Shown: piece after piece, positions 9,001 through 16,825 of the stretch | How the letters are laid out: each line of letters begins with the position of its first letter | Numbering within the stretch: position 1 is the first letter of the stretch | Assembly: GCA_020635795.1 (NCBI GenBank) | Contig: JACJZD010000001.1 | Location: 257,001 to 321,000 of the forward strand | Reading direction: 5' to 3' | Source of the DNA: Flavobacteriales bacterium | Lineage (GTDB): Bacteria > Bacteroidota > Bacteroidia > Flavobacteriales_E > Vicingaceae | DNA length: 64,000 nt | Notes under the pieces: generated by a model | Seen by the model: the letters and a program-made list of their open reading frames with translations, nothing else | Told to the model about the DNA's origin: nothing | Databases searched by the model: none | Program-made: the position numbers and the translations under genes

Positions 9001-9490
9001 GTTGTTAGGTTTGGTTATTTTCCAAATGGATTTCATTATTATGATGACCATGATTGGGATAATTTCACTCGCAGGTATTGTCGTTAATAATGCTATTGTA
9101 TTGATTGATTATACCAAGTTGATAATGGAAAGACGTAAAGAAGAATTGGGTATGGAGGAAAACGAAAAATTATCTATCGATGAAATTAGAGAGGCGTTGA
9201 TTGAAGGGGGAAAGACCAGGTTGCGACCAGTTTTGTTAACTGCTATCACAACAATTTTAGGATTAATGCCGTTAGCAGTTGGAATGAACATAAATTTCTT
9301 TACCTTGTTTACCGATTTAGACCCTCAAATTTACTTTGGTGGCGATAACGTGGTGTTTTGGGGCCCTATGTCGTGGACAATTATTTTTGGATTGACTTTT
9401 GCAACATTTTTAACATTAGTTATTGTTCCTGCAATGTTTTTAATAATTGAAAAAATAAAAGCGAGAGGGAGAAGAGCTATTGCAAAATAG
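6050..9490 (+). CDS. RND-family efflux pump, inner-membrane permease
   Basis: A 1146-residue AcrB/MMPL-superfamily proton antiporter. It has an N-terminal membrane helix, a large porter domain, a helix bundle, a second periplasmic half (about residues 620-960) and a final helix bundle. The family proton-relay segment in the fourth helix reads LVDNGIVIVEN, so the second Asp of the classic AcrB Asp-Asp pair is Asn here. The typical PREAFPE/TPYPG N-terminal signatures are present. It starts 23 nt after the adaptor stop, forming a complete tripartite pump operon. The substrate is unknown; TetR control suggests a toxic small molecule. Confidence 0.95.
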   Translation: MDNQENKGLKQFGLSTLSVKNKTTVFVLTAIVLIAGVLSYVSMPREAFPEVITPEIYVGTPYPGNSPVDIEKLITRPIEKEIKTISGIDKLTSNSIQGYSSIRVVFDFSVSPEKALQKVKDAVDKAKSNTDFPTDLPMEPNVFEMNFSELTPVMNVNLSGDFSAELLEDYAEIIEDRIEALPQVTKVDIRGTQVKEVKIKVDVQKMESMNISFNDIENAVAYENMTISGGDLLVDDIKRSVRTVGDFKDWKDIENLIVKQEKLDIVYLRDIAEISFEGKDRDSYAREFGKPVVMCDVFKRSGENLLEVSDAIAAIIKDLKQNEFPQSLSVTITSDMSEQTRTQVDELENSIIFGMLLVVGVLLFFLGLRNALFVGIAIPMSMFLAFMVLSAMGVTLNMMVLFSLILALGMLVDNGIVIVENIYRLHDEGYPLIKASIYGAGEVAWPIIASTATTLAAFIPLAIWPGLMGEFMKYLPITLMIVLGSSLFVALVINPVFTSVFMKLEEKPANKKKILITSITVVMVGLMFSIFGSMGFGNLIIAGGLTVITTTFFYSPATKYFQTKVLPKLENGYKNFLSKALSKKNPRKLLLGTFLLLIFSFVILGVATPKVEFFPINMPKYLNIFVEQPIGTDIESTNEVAKQIETEVMNYFEEEIEVRGKKMKRGFIVESIIGQVGQGTSDPAQGVSMGDTPEKARITVSFVPFNERKGMSTNEIMNDIRDLTRKIPGAQITVDKDPAGPPTGKPINIEISGEDYEVLIDDAEEMKQFINNQNIPGIEELKLDIQSGKPELLINIDRQKARRFNVSTAQIGSAIRTALFGKEISKYKEGEDDYKIVLRMNDESRYNVEKIMNQLITFRDPSNGRIVQVPISAVAVAEKSATYSSINRKNQKRVVTLQSNVLENYNANEVVENIKKSLSGYDVNEKNTWKFTGQQEDQAKEMKFLSTALLIAVFLIFLIIVAQFNSVSAPVIIVTAVLFSLIGVLLGLVIFQMDFIIMMTMIGIISLAGIVVNNAIVLIDYTKLIMERRKEELGMEENEKLSIDEIREALIEGGKTRLRPVLLTAITTILGLMPLAVGMNINFFTLFTDLDPQIYFGGDNVVFWGPMSWTIIFGLTFATFLTLVIVPAMFLIIEKIKARGRRAIAK

Positions 9491-9495
9491 AAAGA

Positions 9496-10272
9496 ATGAA
9501 ACATAGAATTGTAATATTGTTACTAATGATGATGAGCTTTGCATTTTGCAAGGCTCAAACTCTTTTTGAGCAAGGTGTTCATTATTATCAAATTCGAGCC
9601 GAAAAACATCAAGAATTAAAAGTTGATTCGATTAACATTAATAAAGCCATTGACTTTTTTACTAAAGAAATGGGAACTACCAACGATGAAAAAGCCACAG
9701 AATATTTATTGCTCTCGTATTATTATAAGGCAGCCTTTGTAGTTCGAACAAAGCAAGACCAACAGCACAATTATCAGCTAGGTGCTTTATTGGGCGAAAA
9801 AGCAATAATTAAATACCCTAAAAATGAAGCTGTCTTGCTTTGGTATATTGCTAATTTTAGCAAATACGGAGAAAGTTTAGGAGTGGTGAGTTCAGCTAAA
9901 AATGGTTTGGCAGATAAAGTAAAACTGCATACCGAAAAATTAATTGCATTAAACCCTAAATTTAACGATGGTGCGGGTTATAAAATTCTTGGGGTAATCA
10001 ATTACAAGGTGCCACATATACCATTAATCATTACTTGGCCATCAAAACAAGTGGCTGAGGATTATTTAAAAAAGGCTTTGGCAGTAAACCCAAAATCTAT
10101 CTCAAATTTGTTTTATTATGCCGAATATTTGAGTGAGGTAAAACGAAAAGAGGAAGCCAAAATAATTTTAAAAATGGTGGTGGAATCTACTCCTAGAAAA
10201 TCTAATTTAATTGAAGACCTTTACGATATTACTCAAGCCAAGAAACTCTTAAATAAATTATCGGACAAATAA
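9496..10272 (+). CDS. Exported TPR-like protein, last gene of the efflux operon
   Basis: A 258-residue protein with a signal peptide (MKHRIVILLLMMMSFAFCKAQ). It is helical, with TPR-like periodicity and repeats such as ATEYLLLSYYYKAAF and AEDYLKKALAVNPKSISNLFYYAEYL. It starts 5 nt after the pump stop and is followed by an intrinsic terminator, so it belongs to the pump transcript. It may be a periplasmic scaffold for the pump, but this is inference from operon position only. It resembles TRAP-transporter T-component (TatT)-like proteins in style, but I cannot confirm this. Confidence 0.8.
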   Translation: MKHRIVILLLMMMSFAFCKAQTLFEQGVHYYQIRAEKHQELKVDSININKAIDFFTKEMGTTNDEKATEYLLLSYYYKAAFVVRTKQDQQHNYQLGALLGEKAIIKYPKNEAVLLWYIANFSKYGESLGVVSSAKNGLADKVKLHTEKLIALNPKFNDGAGYKILGVINYKVPHIPLIITWPSKQVAEDYLKKALAVNPKSISNLFYYAEYLSEVKRKEEAKIILKMVVESTPRKSNLIEDLYDITQAKKLLNKLSDK

Positions 10273-10299
10273 AAAAGCAACCTAAAAGGTTGCTTTTTT
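10271..10299 (+). terminator. Intrinsic terminator of the efflux operon
   Basis: aaaaagcaacct and aggttgcttttt form a perfect 12-bp stem around a 3-nt loop, followed by T residues. It directly abuts the stop codon of the TPR-like gene. Confidence 0.88.
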
Positions 10300-10344
10300 A
10301 TTTGTCATATTGAGCCTGAAGAAACACAAACTCAAGAATGGCTA

Positions 10345-10746
10345 TTAAATATCAAAAAACTCGAAGAAGAAGATAACTGCAGCTTGTTCTTTTTTTACTC
10401 CTTTAGCCGAGCCAACAACACTACCATTTTTTCTGATGTCTCCATTACTTTCAATTTTACCTTTAACGCTTCCATTAATTCTAACATCCCCGTTTGATTC
10501 AACTTTACCAATTACAGAGCCATTTTTTCTGATGTCTCCATTACTTTCAATTTTACCTTTAACGCTTCCATTAACTCTAATGTCGCCGTTACTTTCAAAC
10601 TTGCCTTTAACACTTCCATTAATTCTAACATCACCGTTCGATTCTACTTTTCCAAAGCTAGAACCACCTTTTCTTAAATCTTGAGCTGAAGCATTGCTAA
10701 CAAAAACGCATATTGCGGCAGCCATAACAAATTGTAATAATTTCAT
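10345..10746 (-). CDS. Secreted protein with five tandem 16-residue repeats
   Basis: A 133-residue protein with a signal peptide (about residues 1-22, ending SNASAQ). Five consecutive 16-residue units follow at residues 32-111, with consensus GK(I/V/F)ESNGD(I/V)R(K/I/V)NGSV(K/I/V). Each unit has two Asn-Gly turns, so it probably folds as a short beta-solenoid, perhaps bactofilin-like, with each unit as one coil. The C-terminus is unusually hydrophobic and aromatic (VIFFFEFFDI). Two blocks offset by 96 bp are identical over about 55 bp at the DNA level, which implies recent internal duplication. I do not recognise a characterised family and make no functional claim beyond export. Confidence 0.8.
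   Translation of the reverse strand: MKLLQFVMAAAICVFVSNASAQDLRKGGSSFGKVESNGDVRINGSVKGKFESNGDIRVNGSVKGKIESNGDIRKNGSVIGKVESNGDVRINGSVKGKIESNGDIRKNGSVVGSAKGVKKEQAAVIFFFEFFDI
10414..10653 (-). repeat. Five 48-bp coding tandem repeats
   Basis: The DNA encoding residues 32-111 of the repeat protein consists of five 48-bp units. Positions 10424-10478 and the same block 96 bp further on are identical, so duplication has occurred in steps of two units. Copy number may vary between strains. Confidence 0.85.
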
Positions 10747-10814
10747 GTTGTATTTTTTTAGGGTTTATAATATTACCAATAATAAGAAATAATTGGAAAG
10801 TAGGCAAATAAAAG

Positions 10815-11546
10815 TTAAACCTTGTAACTCATAAACCAGCTACGTATTTTCATTTGAATGATACCGAAAATAGCTTCTTTAAAAATTCCGCCACTCATTT
10901 TAGAGGCTCCTTGTTGGCGGTCGGTAAAAATAATAGGAATTTCTACCACGTTAAAACCAAGTTTGGTGGCAGCAAATTTCATTTCAATTTGAAAGGCATA
11001 ACCTTTAAATTTTATTTTTTCTAAATTAATGGTCTCCAATACTTTTCGGCTATAACACTTAAAACCAGAAGTGGTATCTCTTATGTTCATGCCAGTAATA
11101 AAACGCACATAAGCAGAAGCGTAGTACGACATTAAAATTCTGCCCATAGGCCAATTTACTACATTTACACCTTTAATGTAACGAGAGCCAATGGCTAAAT
11201 CGGCACCAGCTTTATCGCAAGCATGATGTAATTTTATTAAATCTTCGGGGTTGTGCGAAAAATCGCAATCCATTTCGAAAGTATATTGATAATTGCGGTT
11301 TAACGACCACTTAAAACCATGAATGTAGGCAGTACCCAGTCCAAGTTTTCCTTTGCGTTCTTCAATGTGTAATTGATTCGGGAATTCTTTTTGTAATCGT
11401 TTAACAATATCAGCAGTTCCATCAGGCGAACCATCATCAATAATTAATACATCAAAAGCCTTGCTTAACGAAAAAACTTTTCGAATCATGGCTTCAACGT
11501 TTTCTTTTTCGTTGTAGGTTGGTATAATTACTATTGAGTCTGACAT
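10815..11546 (-). CDS. Polyprenyl-phosphate mannose synthase (DPM1-like GT2)
   Basis: A 243-residue soluble GT-A glycosyltransferase of the DPM1 subgroup. The N-terminal IIPTYNEKENV, IDDGSPDGT (residues 36-44) and catalytic metal-binding segment EMDCDFSHNP (Asp93 and Asp95) match dolichol-phosphate mannosyltransferase. It transfers mannose, or a related sugar, from a nucleotide donor to a polyprenyl phosphate at the cytoplasmic membrane face. It has no C-terminal membrane domain, as in single-domain enzymes. Flanking gaps suggest it is monocistronic. The product could feed the GT22-like mannosyltransferase at 60486-61982. Confidence 0.9.
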   Translation of the reverse strand: MSDSIVIIPTYNEKENVEAMIRKVFSLSKAFDVLIIDDGSPDGTADIVKRLQKEFPNQLHIEERKGKLGLGTAYIHGFKWSLNRNYQYTFEMDCDFSHNPEDLIKLHHACDKAGADLAIGSRYIKGVNVVNWPMGRILMSYYASAYVRFITGMNIRDTTSGFKCYSRKVLETINLEKIKFKGYAFQIEMKFAATKLGFNVVEIPIIFTDRQQGASKMSGGIFKEAIFGIIQMKIRSWFMSYKV

Positions 11547-11641
11547 TATTTATAAATCTACTGTAAAGATATAAAATTCGAGTAGAGTTTTTAACCTCTA
11601 GTTAAATACTTGCTTTTTTTATGAAATTTTAACGAAATATG

Positions 11642-12205
11642 TTATTGATTTATTACACTTAGTTTCTTCCATTGTAAATAGCCATAAATAGCGATAAATG
11701 AATAAGCAAACATAAGTAATGCATATATTTCAAGCCCTCGACTAAAATATAGATAGGTGCTTAAAGCATCAATTACTATCCAATACACCCAGTTAGAAAT
11801 CCATTTTTTAGCAGTTAAGTATGTTGCGATAAAACTAAAAATGGTAGTAAACGAATCAATTAAAGGTTTTTCAGCTTCTTTAAAAAATGCATCAATTACA
11901 TAGTATAGGGCTAATGAGAAAACGGTTCCTACAATTAAAATATAGACATGAGTTATTAGTTTTTGCACATAAACTTCAGTATGCTCTTTCTGATTTTTCC
12001 ATGTAACCCAGCCGTAAATTCCAGCAATTACATAAAAGAAGTACAAAACCGCTTCGGCATATAATTTAGCATAACCAATAAAAAGAAAAATGCTGATTAA
12101 TGAGCCAATTATTCCAAACAGCCAACACCAGTTATTGTTTTTTGCAGCCAAAACTACATACACAATACCCAAAACAACGGCAGTAATTTCAAGGAATAAT
12201 TCCAT
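11642..12205 (-). CDS. pnuC: PnuC-family vitamin transporter (nicotinamide riboside or thiamine)
   Basis: A 187-residue protein with about seven membrane helices and the PnuC signature region (WLFGIIGSLISIFLFIGYAKLYAEAVLYFFYVIAGIYGWVTW). PnuC transporters facilitate uptake of nicotinamide riboside, while the PnuT subgroup carries thiamine. The gene starts 2 nt after the stop of a thiamine-binding (YkoF/MTH1187-like) gene, which points to thiamine as a possible substrate. No NadR-type kinase or TPP riboswitch is visible next to it, so the specificity remains open. Confidence 0.88.
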   Translation of the reverse strand: MELFLEITAVVLGIVYVVLAAKNNNWCWLFGIIGSLISIFLFIGYAKLYAEAVLYFFYVIAGIYGWVTWKNQKEHTEVYVQKLITHVYILIVGTVFSLALYYVIDAFFKEAEKPLIDSFTTIFSFIATYLTAKKWISNWVYWIVIDALSTYLYFSRGLEIYALLMFAYSFIAIYGYLQWKKLSVINQ

Positions 12206-12207
12206 GA

Positions 12208-12456
12208 TTAAATGGCTAAAGCTCCATTTAAAACTTTCATTACAAAAATCATTTTACCGTATTTTTCAAAAGAAGCTTTAATCTCTTTTTGTAAAATAAC
12301 CATTACCTCATCGTACTCACCTACAATGTGAGTGCTCGTAGCATTTGTTTTTACGGTTATGTTTGTATTTAAATTTAAACGGTCAATAAAATCTTGAATA
12401 GGCGGTATGTAGTCTGCGTTTAATGGGTAGTTACTAATTTCTACGGTTGTTTTCAT
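12208..12456 (-). CDS. Thiamine-binding-like protein (YkoF/MTH1187 family)
   Basis: An 82-residue protein with the compact ferredoxin-like pattern of the thiamine-binding/MTH1187 family (MKTTVEISNYPLNADYIPPIQDFIDRLN ... HIVGEYDEVMVILQKEI). I use the ATG at 12456, because an in-frame extension to 12513 would run through the isocitrate dehydrogenase terminator and gives a low-complexity Lys/Phe leader. It lies 2 nt before the PnuC-type gene and is probably cotranscribed with it. A cytosolic ligand-binding or trapping role is inferred. Confidence 0.75.
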   Translation of the reverse strand: MKTTVEISNYPLNADYIPPIQDFIDRLNLNTNITVKTNATSTHIVGEYDEVMVILQKEIKASFEKYGKMIFVMKVLNGALAI

Positions 12457-12470
12457 TGGTTTTGTTTTAA

Positions 12471-12501
12471 AAAAAATCCCATTCTTTTTGAATGGGATTT
12501 T
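12471..12501 (-). terminator. Intrinsic terminator after isocitrate dehydrogenase
   Basis: Read on the minus strand, aatcccattc and gaatgggatt pair around a 5-nt loop and are followed by a run of eight Ts. It ends the icd transcript just before the start of the thiamine-binding-like gene. Confidence 0.85.
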
Positions 12502-12519
12502 AATGTTATTCAATTATTT

Positions 12520-14763
12520 TTAGGCTAACTGAGCAGAAGTAATTCCTTCTAGTATAGCGTTTAATGTTTTGCTCGGACACATTGCTTTTTGTACTTTTTC
12601 TACTGATGGAAAATAGTATCCATCAATATCAACGTGAGAACCTTGAGCATCATTTAACTCGTTAACAATGATGGTTTCATTTTCTGTTAACGAAGCTGCT
12701 GTTTTTGCAAAAAGTGCTTGTAATTCGGCATCTTTAGTTTGTTTTGCCAAAGCCTGAGCCCAATACATGGCTAAATAAAAGTGACTACCTCTATTATCTA
12801 ATTCTTTGGCTTTACGCGATGGAGATTTGTCTTCTTCCAAAAACTTACCTGTTGCTTCGTCTAAAGTTTCAGCTAAAACCTTCGCTTTTGGATTGTTAGT
12901 AGTTTCGCTCAAATGTTCTAACGATACAGCTAAAGCTAAAAACTCACCTAACGAATCCCAACGTAAATGCCCTTCGTTTACAAATTGTTCAACATGCTTT
13001 GGAGCAGAACCACCAGCGCCGGTTTCAAACAAGCCACCACCATTCATTAATGGAACAATTGAAAGCATTTTTGCACTTGTTCCTACTTCTAGTATTGGGA
13101 ATAGGTCGGTTAAATAATCTCTCAACACATTTCCAGTAACAGAAATCGTGTCTTTTCCTTCTCTAATTCTATCTAGTGTAAATTTCATAGCATCTACAGG
13201 AGATAAAATATGAATTTCCAATCCTTTGGTATCATGGTTTGATAAATAGTTGTTCACTTTTTTAATGATGTTTGCATCATGAGCTCTGTTTTTGTCTAAC
13301 CAAAACACAGCAGGAGAACCTGTTGCTCTTGCTCTAGAAACAGCCAACTTAACCCAGTCTTGAATTGGAGCATCTTTAGTTTGGCACATTCTAAAAATAT
13401 CACCTTCGTTCACTTGTTGCTCCATCAATATTTTACCAGCTTCGTCAACAACTTTTACAGTACCAGCTGTTGCTATTTGAAATGTTTTATCGTGCGAACC
13501 ATATTCTTCGGCAGCTTGAGCCATTAAACCTACGTTTGGAACACTACCCATGGTTGTTGGGTTAAAAGCACCATGTTTTTTACAGTTTTCAATTATTTCT
13601 TGATACAATCCTGCATAGCTTGTGTCAGGGATAATAAATTTGGTATCTTTTGGTTTGCCATCTGGTCCCCACATTTTACCCGAACTACGAATGTAGGCTG
13701 GCATCGAAGCATCAATAATTACATCGTTTGGCATGTGTAAATTGGTAATGCCTTTGTCAGAATCAACCATGGCTAATGATGGTCTGTTAGCATAACAAGC
13801 GTTAATGTCTGCAATTATTGCATTTTTTTCGGCTTCTGGTAATTGATTGATTTTTGTATATAAATCAGTTAATCCATTGTTTACATCTATACCTAAAGTT
13901 TTAAAGGTGGTAGCATGTTTTTCGAAAACGGGAGCAAAAAATACAGAAACAAAGTGACCAAAAATAATAGGGTCAGAAACTTTCATCATGGTAGCTTTTA
14001 AGTGTACCGAAAATAGGATGTCTTTTTGTTTTGCATCTTCAATTTGCTCTGCGATAAAGCTTCTTAATGCATTTTTACTCATTACTGAGCAGTCGATAAT
14101 TTCATTGGCTTTCAAGGCTGTTTTTTCTTTTAAAACAGTAGCTTTTCCTGTTGCATCTACCAATTCAATCCTTACATTTCCTGCTTTAGCAACTTCAACC
14201 GATTTTTCAGAGTGATAAAAATCTCCAGTACTCATGTGTGAAACATGTGATTTAGAATCTGATGCCCAAGCACCCATACTATGAGGATGTTGTTTTGCAT
14301 AGTTTTTCACTGCTTTTGGAGCTCTTCTGTCAGAGTTTCCTTCACGTAGAACAGGGTTTACAGCACTACCTTTTATTTTATCGTATTTCGCTTTTGCTTC
14401 TTTTTCTTTGTCAGTTTGTGGAGAGTCAGGGTAGTTTGGAATGTTGTAGCCTTTTGCTTGTAATTCTTTAATGGCATCTTTTAATTGTGGGATAGATGCA
14501 CTAATGTTAGGCAGTTTTATAATGTTGGCTTCAGGTTTTGTAGCTAATTCGCCTAATAAAGCTAAGTCATCTGTAATACGTTGGTCTTCTGTTAAATATT
14601 CAGGAAAATTTGCAATAATTCTACCTGCCAATGAAATATCTTTGGTTTCTACATTAATGTTTGCACATTTAGTAAAAGCATTTACGATTGGAAGTAATGA
14701 ATAGGTCGCTAAAGCAGGAGCTTCATCAGTTTTAGTATAAATAATTTTAGTTTTTTGTGTCAT
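12520..14763 (-). CDS. icd: NADP-dependent isocitrate dehydrogenase, monomeric type
   Basis: A 747-residue protein of the monomeric isocitrate dehydrogenase family (usual length about 740). It has the characteristic start TKIIYTKTDEAPALATYSLLPIVNAF and the internal blocks EGNSDRRAPKAVKNYAKQHPHSMG and LKATMMKVSDPIIFGH. It oxidises isocitrate to 2-oxoglutarate in the TCA cycle with NADP. The gene is single, with its own terminator. This class is unrelated in size to the dimeric IDH of enterobacteria. Confidence 0.97.
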   Translation of the reverse strand: MTQKTKIIYTKTDEAPALATYSLLPIVNAFTKCANINVETKDISLAGRIIANFPEYLTEDQRITDDLALLGELATKPEANIIKLPNISASIPQLKDAIKELQAKGYNIPNYPDSPQTDKEKEAKAKYDKIKGSAVNPVLREGNSDRRAPKAVKNYAKQHPHSMGAWASDSKSHVSHMSTGDFYHSEKSVEVAKAGNVRIELVDATGKATVLKEKTALKANEIIDCSVMSKNALRSFIAEQIEDAKQKDILFSVHLKATMMKVSDPIIFGHFVSVFFAPVFEKHATTFKTLGIDVNNGLTDLYTKINQLPEAEKNAIIADINACYANRPSLAMVDSDKGITNLHMPNDVIIDASMPAYIRSSGKMWGPDGKPKDTKFIIPDTSYAGLYQEIIENCKKHGAFNPTTMGSVPNVGLMAQAAEEYGSHDKTFQIATAGTVKVVDEAGKILMEQQVNEGDIFRMCQTKDAPIQDWVKLAVSRARATGSPAVFWLDKNRAHDANIIKKVNNYLSNHDTKGLEIHILSPVDAMKFTLDRIREGKDTISVTGNVLRDYLTDLFPILEVGTSAKMLSIVPLMNGGGLFETGAGGSAPKHVEQFVNEGHLRWDSLGEFLALAVSLEHLSETTNNPKAKVLAETLDEATGKFLEEDKSPSRKAKELDNRGSHFYLAMYWAQALAKQTKDAELQALFAKTAASLTENETIIVNELNDAQGSHVDIDGYYFPSVEKVQKAMCPSKTLNAILEGITSAQLA

Positions 14764-14993
14764 GATATAAGCTGTTTTTAGAAGAAATTATTATCGATTT
14801 AATTTGTAGTTTTACACTTGCAAAATCGAAAGCGAAGTTAACGATTATATCAGCCTTTTCAAACCATATTTCAACAAATTTTAGACTGGTTTTCGAAAAG
14901 TTGATTTATTTTAAAAATTATTCACACTGAATTGTTTGAATATTAAAATAAAATTTACGTATTTTGCACTCCTAAAATTTAAAGAGTAAAGAA

Positions 14994-15230
14994 ATGTCAA
15001 AAGTTTGTCAAATAACAGGAAAGAGTGTAATTACAGGTAATAATGTTTCTCACTCGAAAAGAAGAACAAAAAGAAAGTTCTATCCAAACTTATTTTTAAA
15101 GAAATTTTATGTTCCTGAAGAAGATGCTTGGATTACATTGAAAGTTTCTGCTGCAGGTATTAGAAATATTGATAAAAAAGGTATCTCTGCTTGTTTAAAA
15201 GAAGCAAAAACAAAAGGTTTTTTAGCATAA
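14994..15230 (+). CDS. rpmB: 50S ribosomal protein L28
   Basis: A 78-residue basic protein with the L28 start MSKVCQITGKSVITGNNVSHSKRRTKRKF. It is a structural protein of the large ribosomal subunit. An intrinsic terminator follows 28 nt after the stop and the next gene is an aminopeptidase. L33 (rpmG), which is often next to rpmB in this phylum, is therefore not adjacent here. Confidence 0.97.
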   Translation: MSKVCQITGKSVITGNNVSHSKRRTKRKFYPNLFLKKFYVPEEDAWITLKVSAAGIRNIDKKGISACLKEAKTKGFLA

Positions 15231-15257
15231 AATAAGATATAATTTTATTATTGGTAT

Positions 15258-15290
15258 AAACGTTGTTACTTTAGTAGCAACGTTTTTTTT
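15258..15290 (+). terminator. Intrinsic terminator of rpmB
   Basis: aaacgttgttact and agtagcaacgttt form a 13-bp stem with one G-U type mismatch and a 2-nt centre, followed by a run of Ts. It sits between rpmB and pepP. Confidence 0.85.
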
Positions 15291-15298
15291 GTTTATAG

Positions 15299-16738
15299 AT
15301 GTACAAATCAATTTTATATTGTTTATTGCTTGGAGTGTCTTTTTCTGGGCTTGTTGCTCAAGAAAAGGTGATTGATTTAAAACAATCGACAGAGCATGTT
15401 GCTTTGATTGAATACGATAATGATTTATTGCCAACTTCATTTTTTGAAAGAAACAGGAATGAGTTGAGAAAACTAATGCCTCCAAATTCTGTTGCGGTGT
15501 TGTTTGCCAATCCCATTCAAAATCGTTCTAACGATGTTGATTTTCAATACCATCAAGACCCCAATTTCTATTACTTGACAGGCTTGCGAGAGCCAAATGC
15601 AATGATATTAATTTTTAAAGATGTACAAGAGTTTGGCGATGGAATGAAAACAGACGAGATTCTGTTTTTACAAAGCAGAAATAAATTAGATGAAGTTTGG
15701 ACTGGAAAAAGATTAGGCGCGGAACGTGCAATATCTTATTTGGGAATAAAATCGGCTTTAGATGCTGCTGATTTTAATAAGTTTAGTGCTGAGTTTGCAA
15801 CCTTCGATAAAATTTTAGTTGGTGAAATTCACCATGAATTAAAAAATAAATTTAACAAAGAAGATTTGTACAGTTTGATTCAATCGTTTCATTCAAAAAC
15901 GGAGAAGTGTTTAGAGAAATTAGAAAAAAATCAAATCAATAATCAGTTTCTGCCTCAACTACGTCAAGTAAAGCAAGGCGAAGAGTTGGTTTTATTAAAA
16001 AAAGCCATTGACATTACCTGCGAAGCCCAAATTGAATTGATGAAATCATTAACTCCAACAATGAAGGAGTATCAATCTCAGGCTATTGTAGAGTATATTT
16101 TTAAAACCAATGGAGCTGAATACCCGGGTTTTCCTACTATAATGGGTGCAGGTGAAAATACTTGTGTGTTACATTATACAAGTAACAGAAAACCTTTGGA
16201 GAAAAACGATTTGTTGGTTTCTGATATAGGGGCAGAGTATCATGGTTATACGGCAGATGTTACACGGACTTTGCCAGTAAATGGAAAGTTTTCGGAAGAA
16301 CAAAAAATTATTTACAATATTGTGTTAGAGGCTCAAAAGGCAGGTATTGCTCAGTGCAAAAAAGGAAATAAGTTTTGGGACCCGCACGATGCTGCAACAA
16401 AAATTATTGCTGCAAAATTAGTTGAGCTGGGTATTATTGATAAAGCTTATAAAGTAAAAGAATATTTTATGCACGGAACATCTCATTATTTGGGATTAGA
16501 TGTACATGACGCAGGTTTGTTCGGTTCCTTGCAGTCGGGTAATGTTATAACTGTTGAGCCAGGAATTTATATTCCAGCAGGATCTAAATGTGATAAGAAA
16601 TGGTGGAACATTGGTGTTAGAATTGAAGATGATATTTTAATTACCGATGGTGAACCTATTAATTTATCGGAAAAAGCACCTCGCGAGATTGCAGAAATTG
16701 AGCAGCTTATGTTAGAAGTTGGGAATTTCGAAAAATAA
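15299..16738 (+). CDS. pepP: Exported Xaa-Pro aminopeptidase (M24B)
   Basis: A 479-residue metallopeptidase that removes N-terminal residues preceding proline. A signal peptide (about residues 1-20, ending GLVAQ) indicates a periplasmic or secreted location. An aminopeptidase-P N-terminal domain follows, then the pita-bread catalytic domain. The dinuclear metal ligands are visible in DIGAEYHGYTADVTR, HGTSHYLGLDVHD, TVEPGIYIP and GVRIEDD. It is preceded by the rpmB terminator and appears to be a single transcript. Confidence 0.93.
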   Translation: MYKSILYCLLLGVSFSGLVAQEKVIDLKQSTEHVALIEYDNDLLPTSFFERNRNELRKLMPPNSVAVLFANPIQNRSNDVDFQYHQDPNFYYLTGLREPNAMILIFKDVQEFGDGMKTDEILFLQSRNKLDEVWTGKRLGAERAISYLGIKSALDAADFNKFSAEFATFDKILVGEIHHELKNKFNKEDLYSLIQSFHSKTEKCLEKLEKNQINNQFLPQLRQVKQGEELVLLKKAIDITCEAQIELMKSLTPTMKEYQSQAIVEYIFKTNGAEYPGFPTIMGAGENTCVLHYTSNRKPLEKNDLLVSDIGAEYHGYTADVTRTLPVNGKFSEEQKIIYNIVLEAQKAGIAQCKKGNKFWDPHDAATKIIAAKLVELGIIDKAYKVKEYFMHGTSHYLGLDVHDAGLFGSLQSGNVITVEPGIYIPAGSKCDKKWWNIGVRIEDDILITDGEPINLSEKAPREIAEIEQLMLEVGNFEK

Positions 16739-16825
16739 CATCTTTCTAATTTTTCTTAAAAGAATGTAACCATTTGTTGATTTGTAGCGTTCAACTAACA
16801 TTGTTTAACTCCTAAAAATTTTGCT

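Noticed and set aside
10414..10653. Possible CRISPR array, because of regularly spaced near-identical 48-bp units
   Set aside because: The units are contiguous with no unique spacers, and they encode an in-frame protein repeat behind a signal peptide. No cas genes are present.
10436..10684. Plus-strand open frame with a repetitive Leu/Pro/Ser product
   Set aside because: It is the antisense image of the 48-bp repeat array in the exported repeat protein. The signal peptide and clean repeat register exist only on the minus strand.
12457..12519. TPP riboswitch upstream of the thiamine-binding/PnuC pair
   Set aside because: The 63-bp gap holds only the icd terminator and no conserved riboswitch elements.
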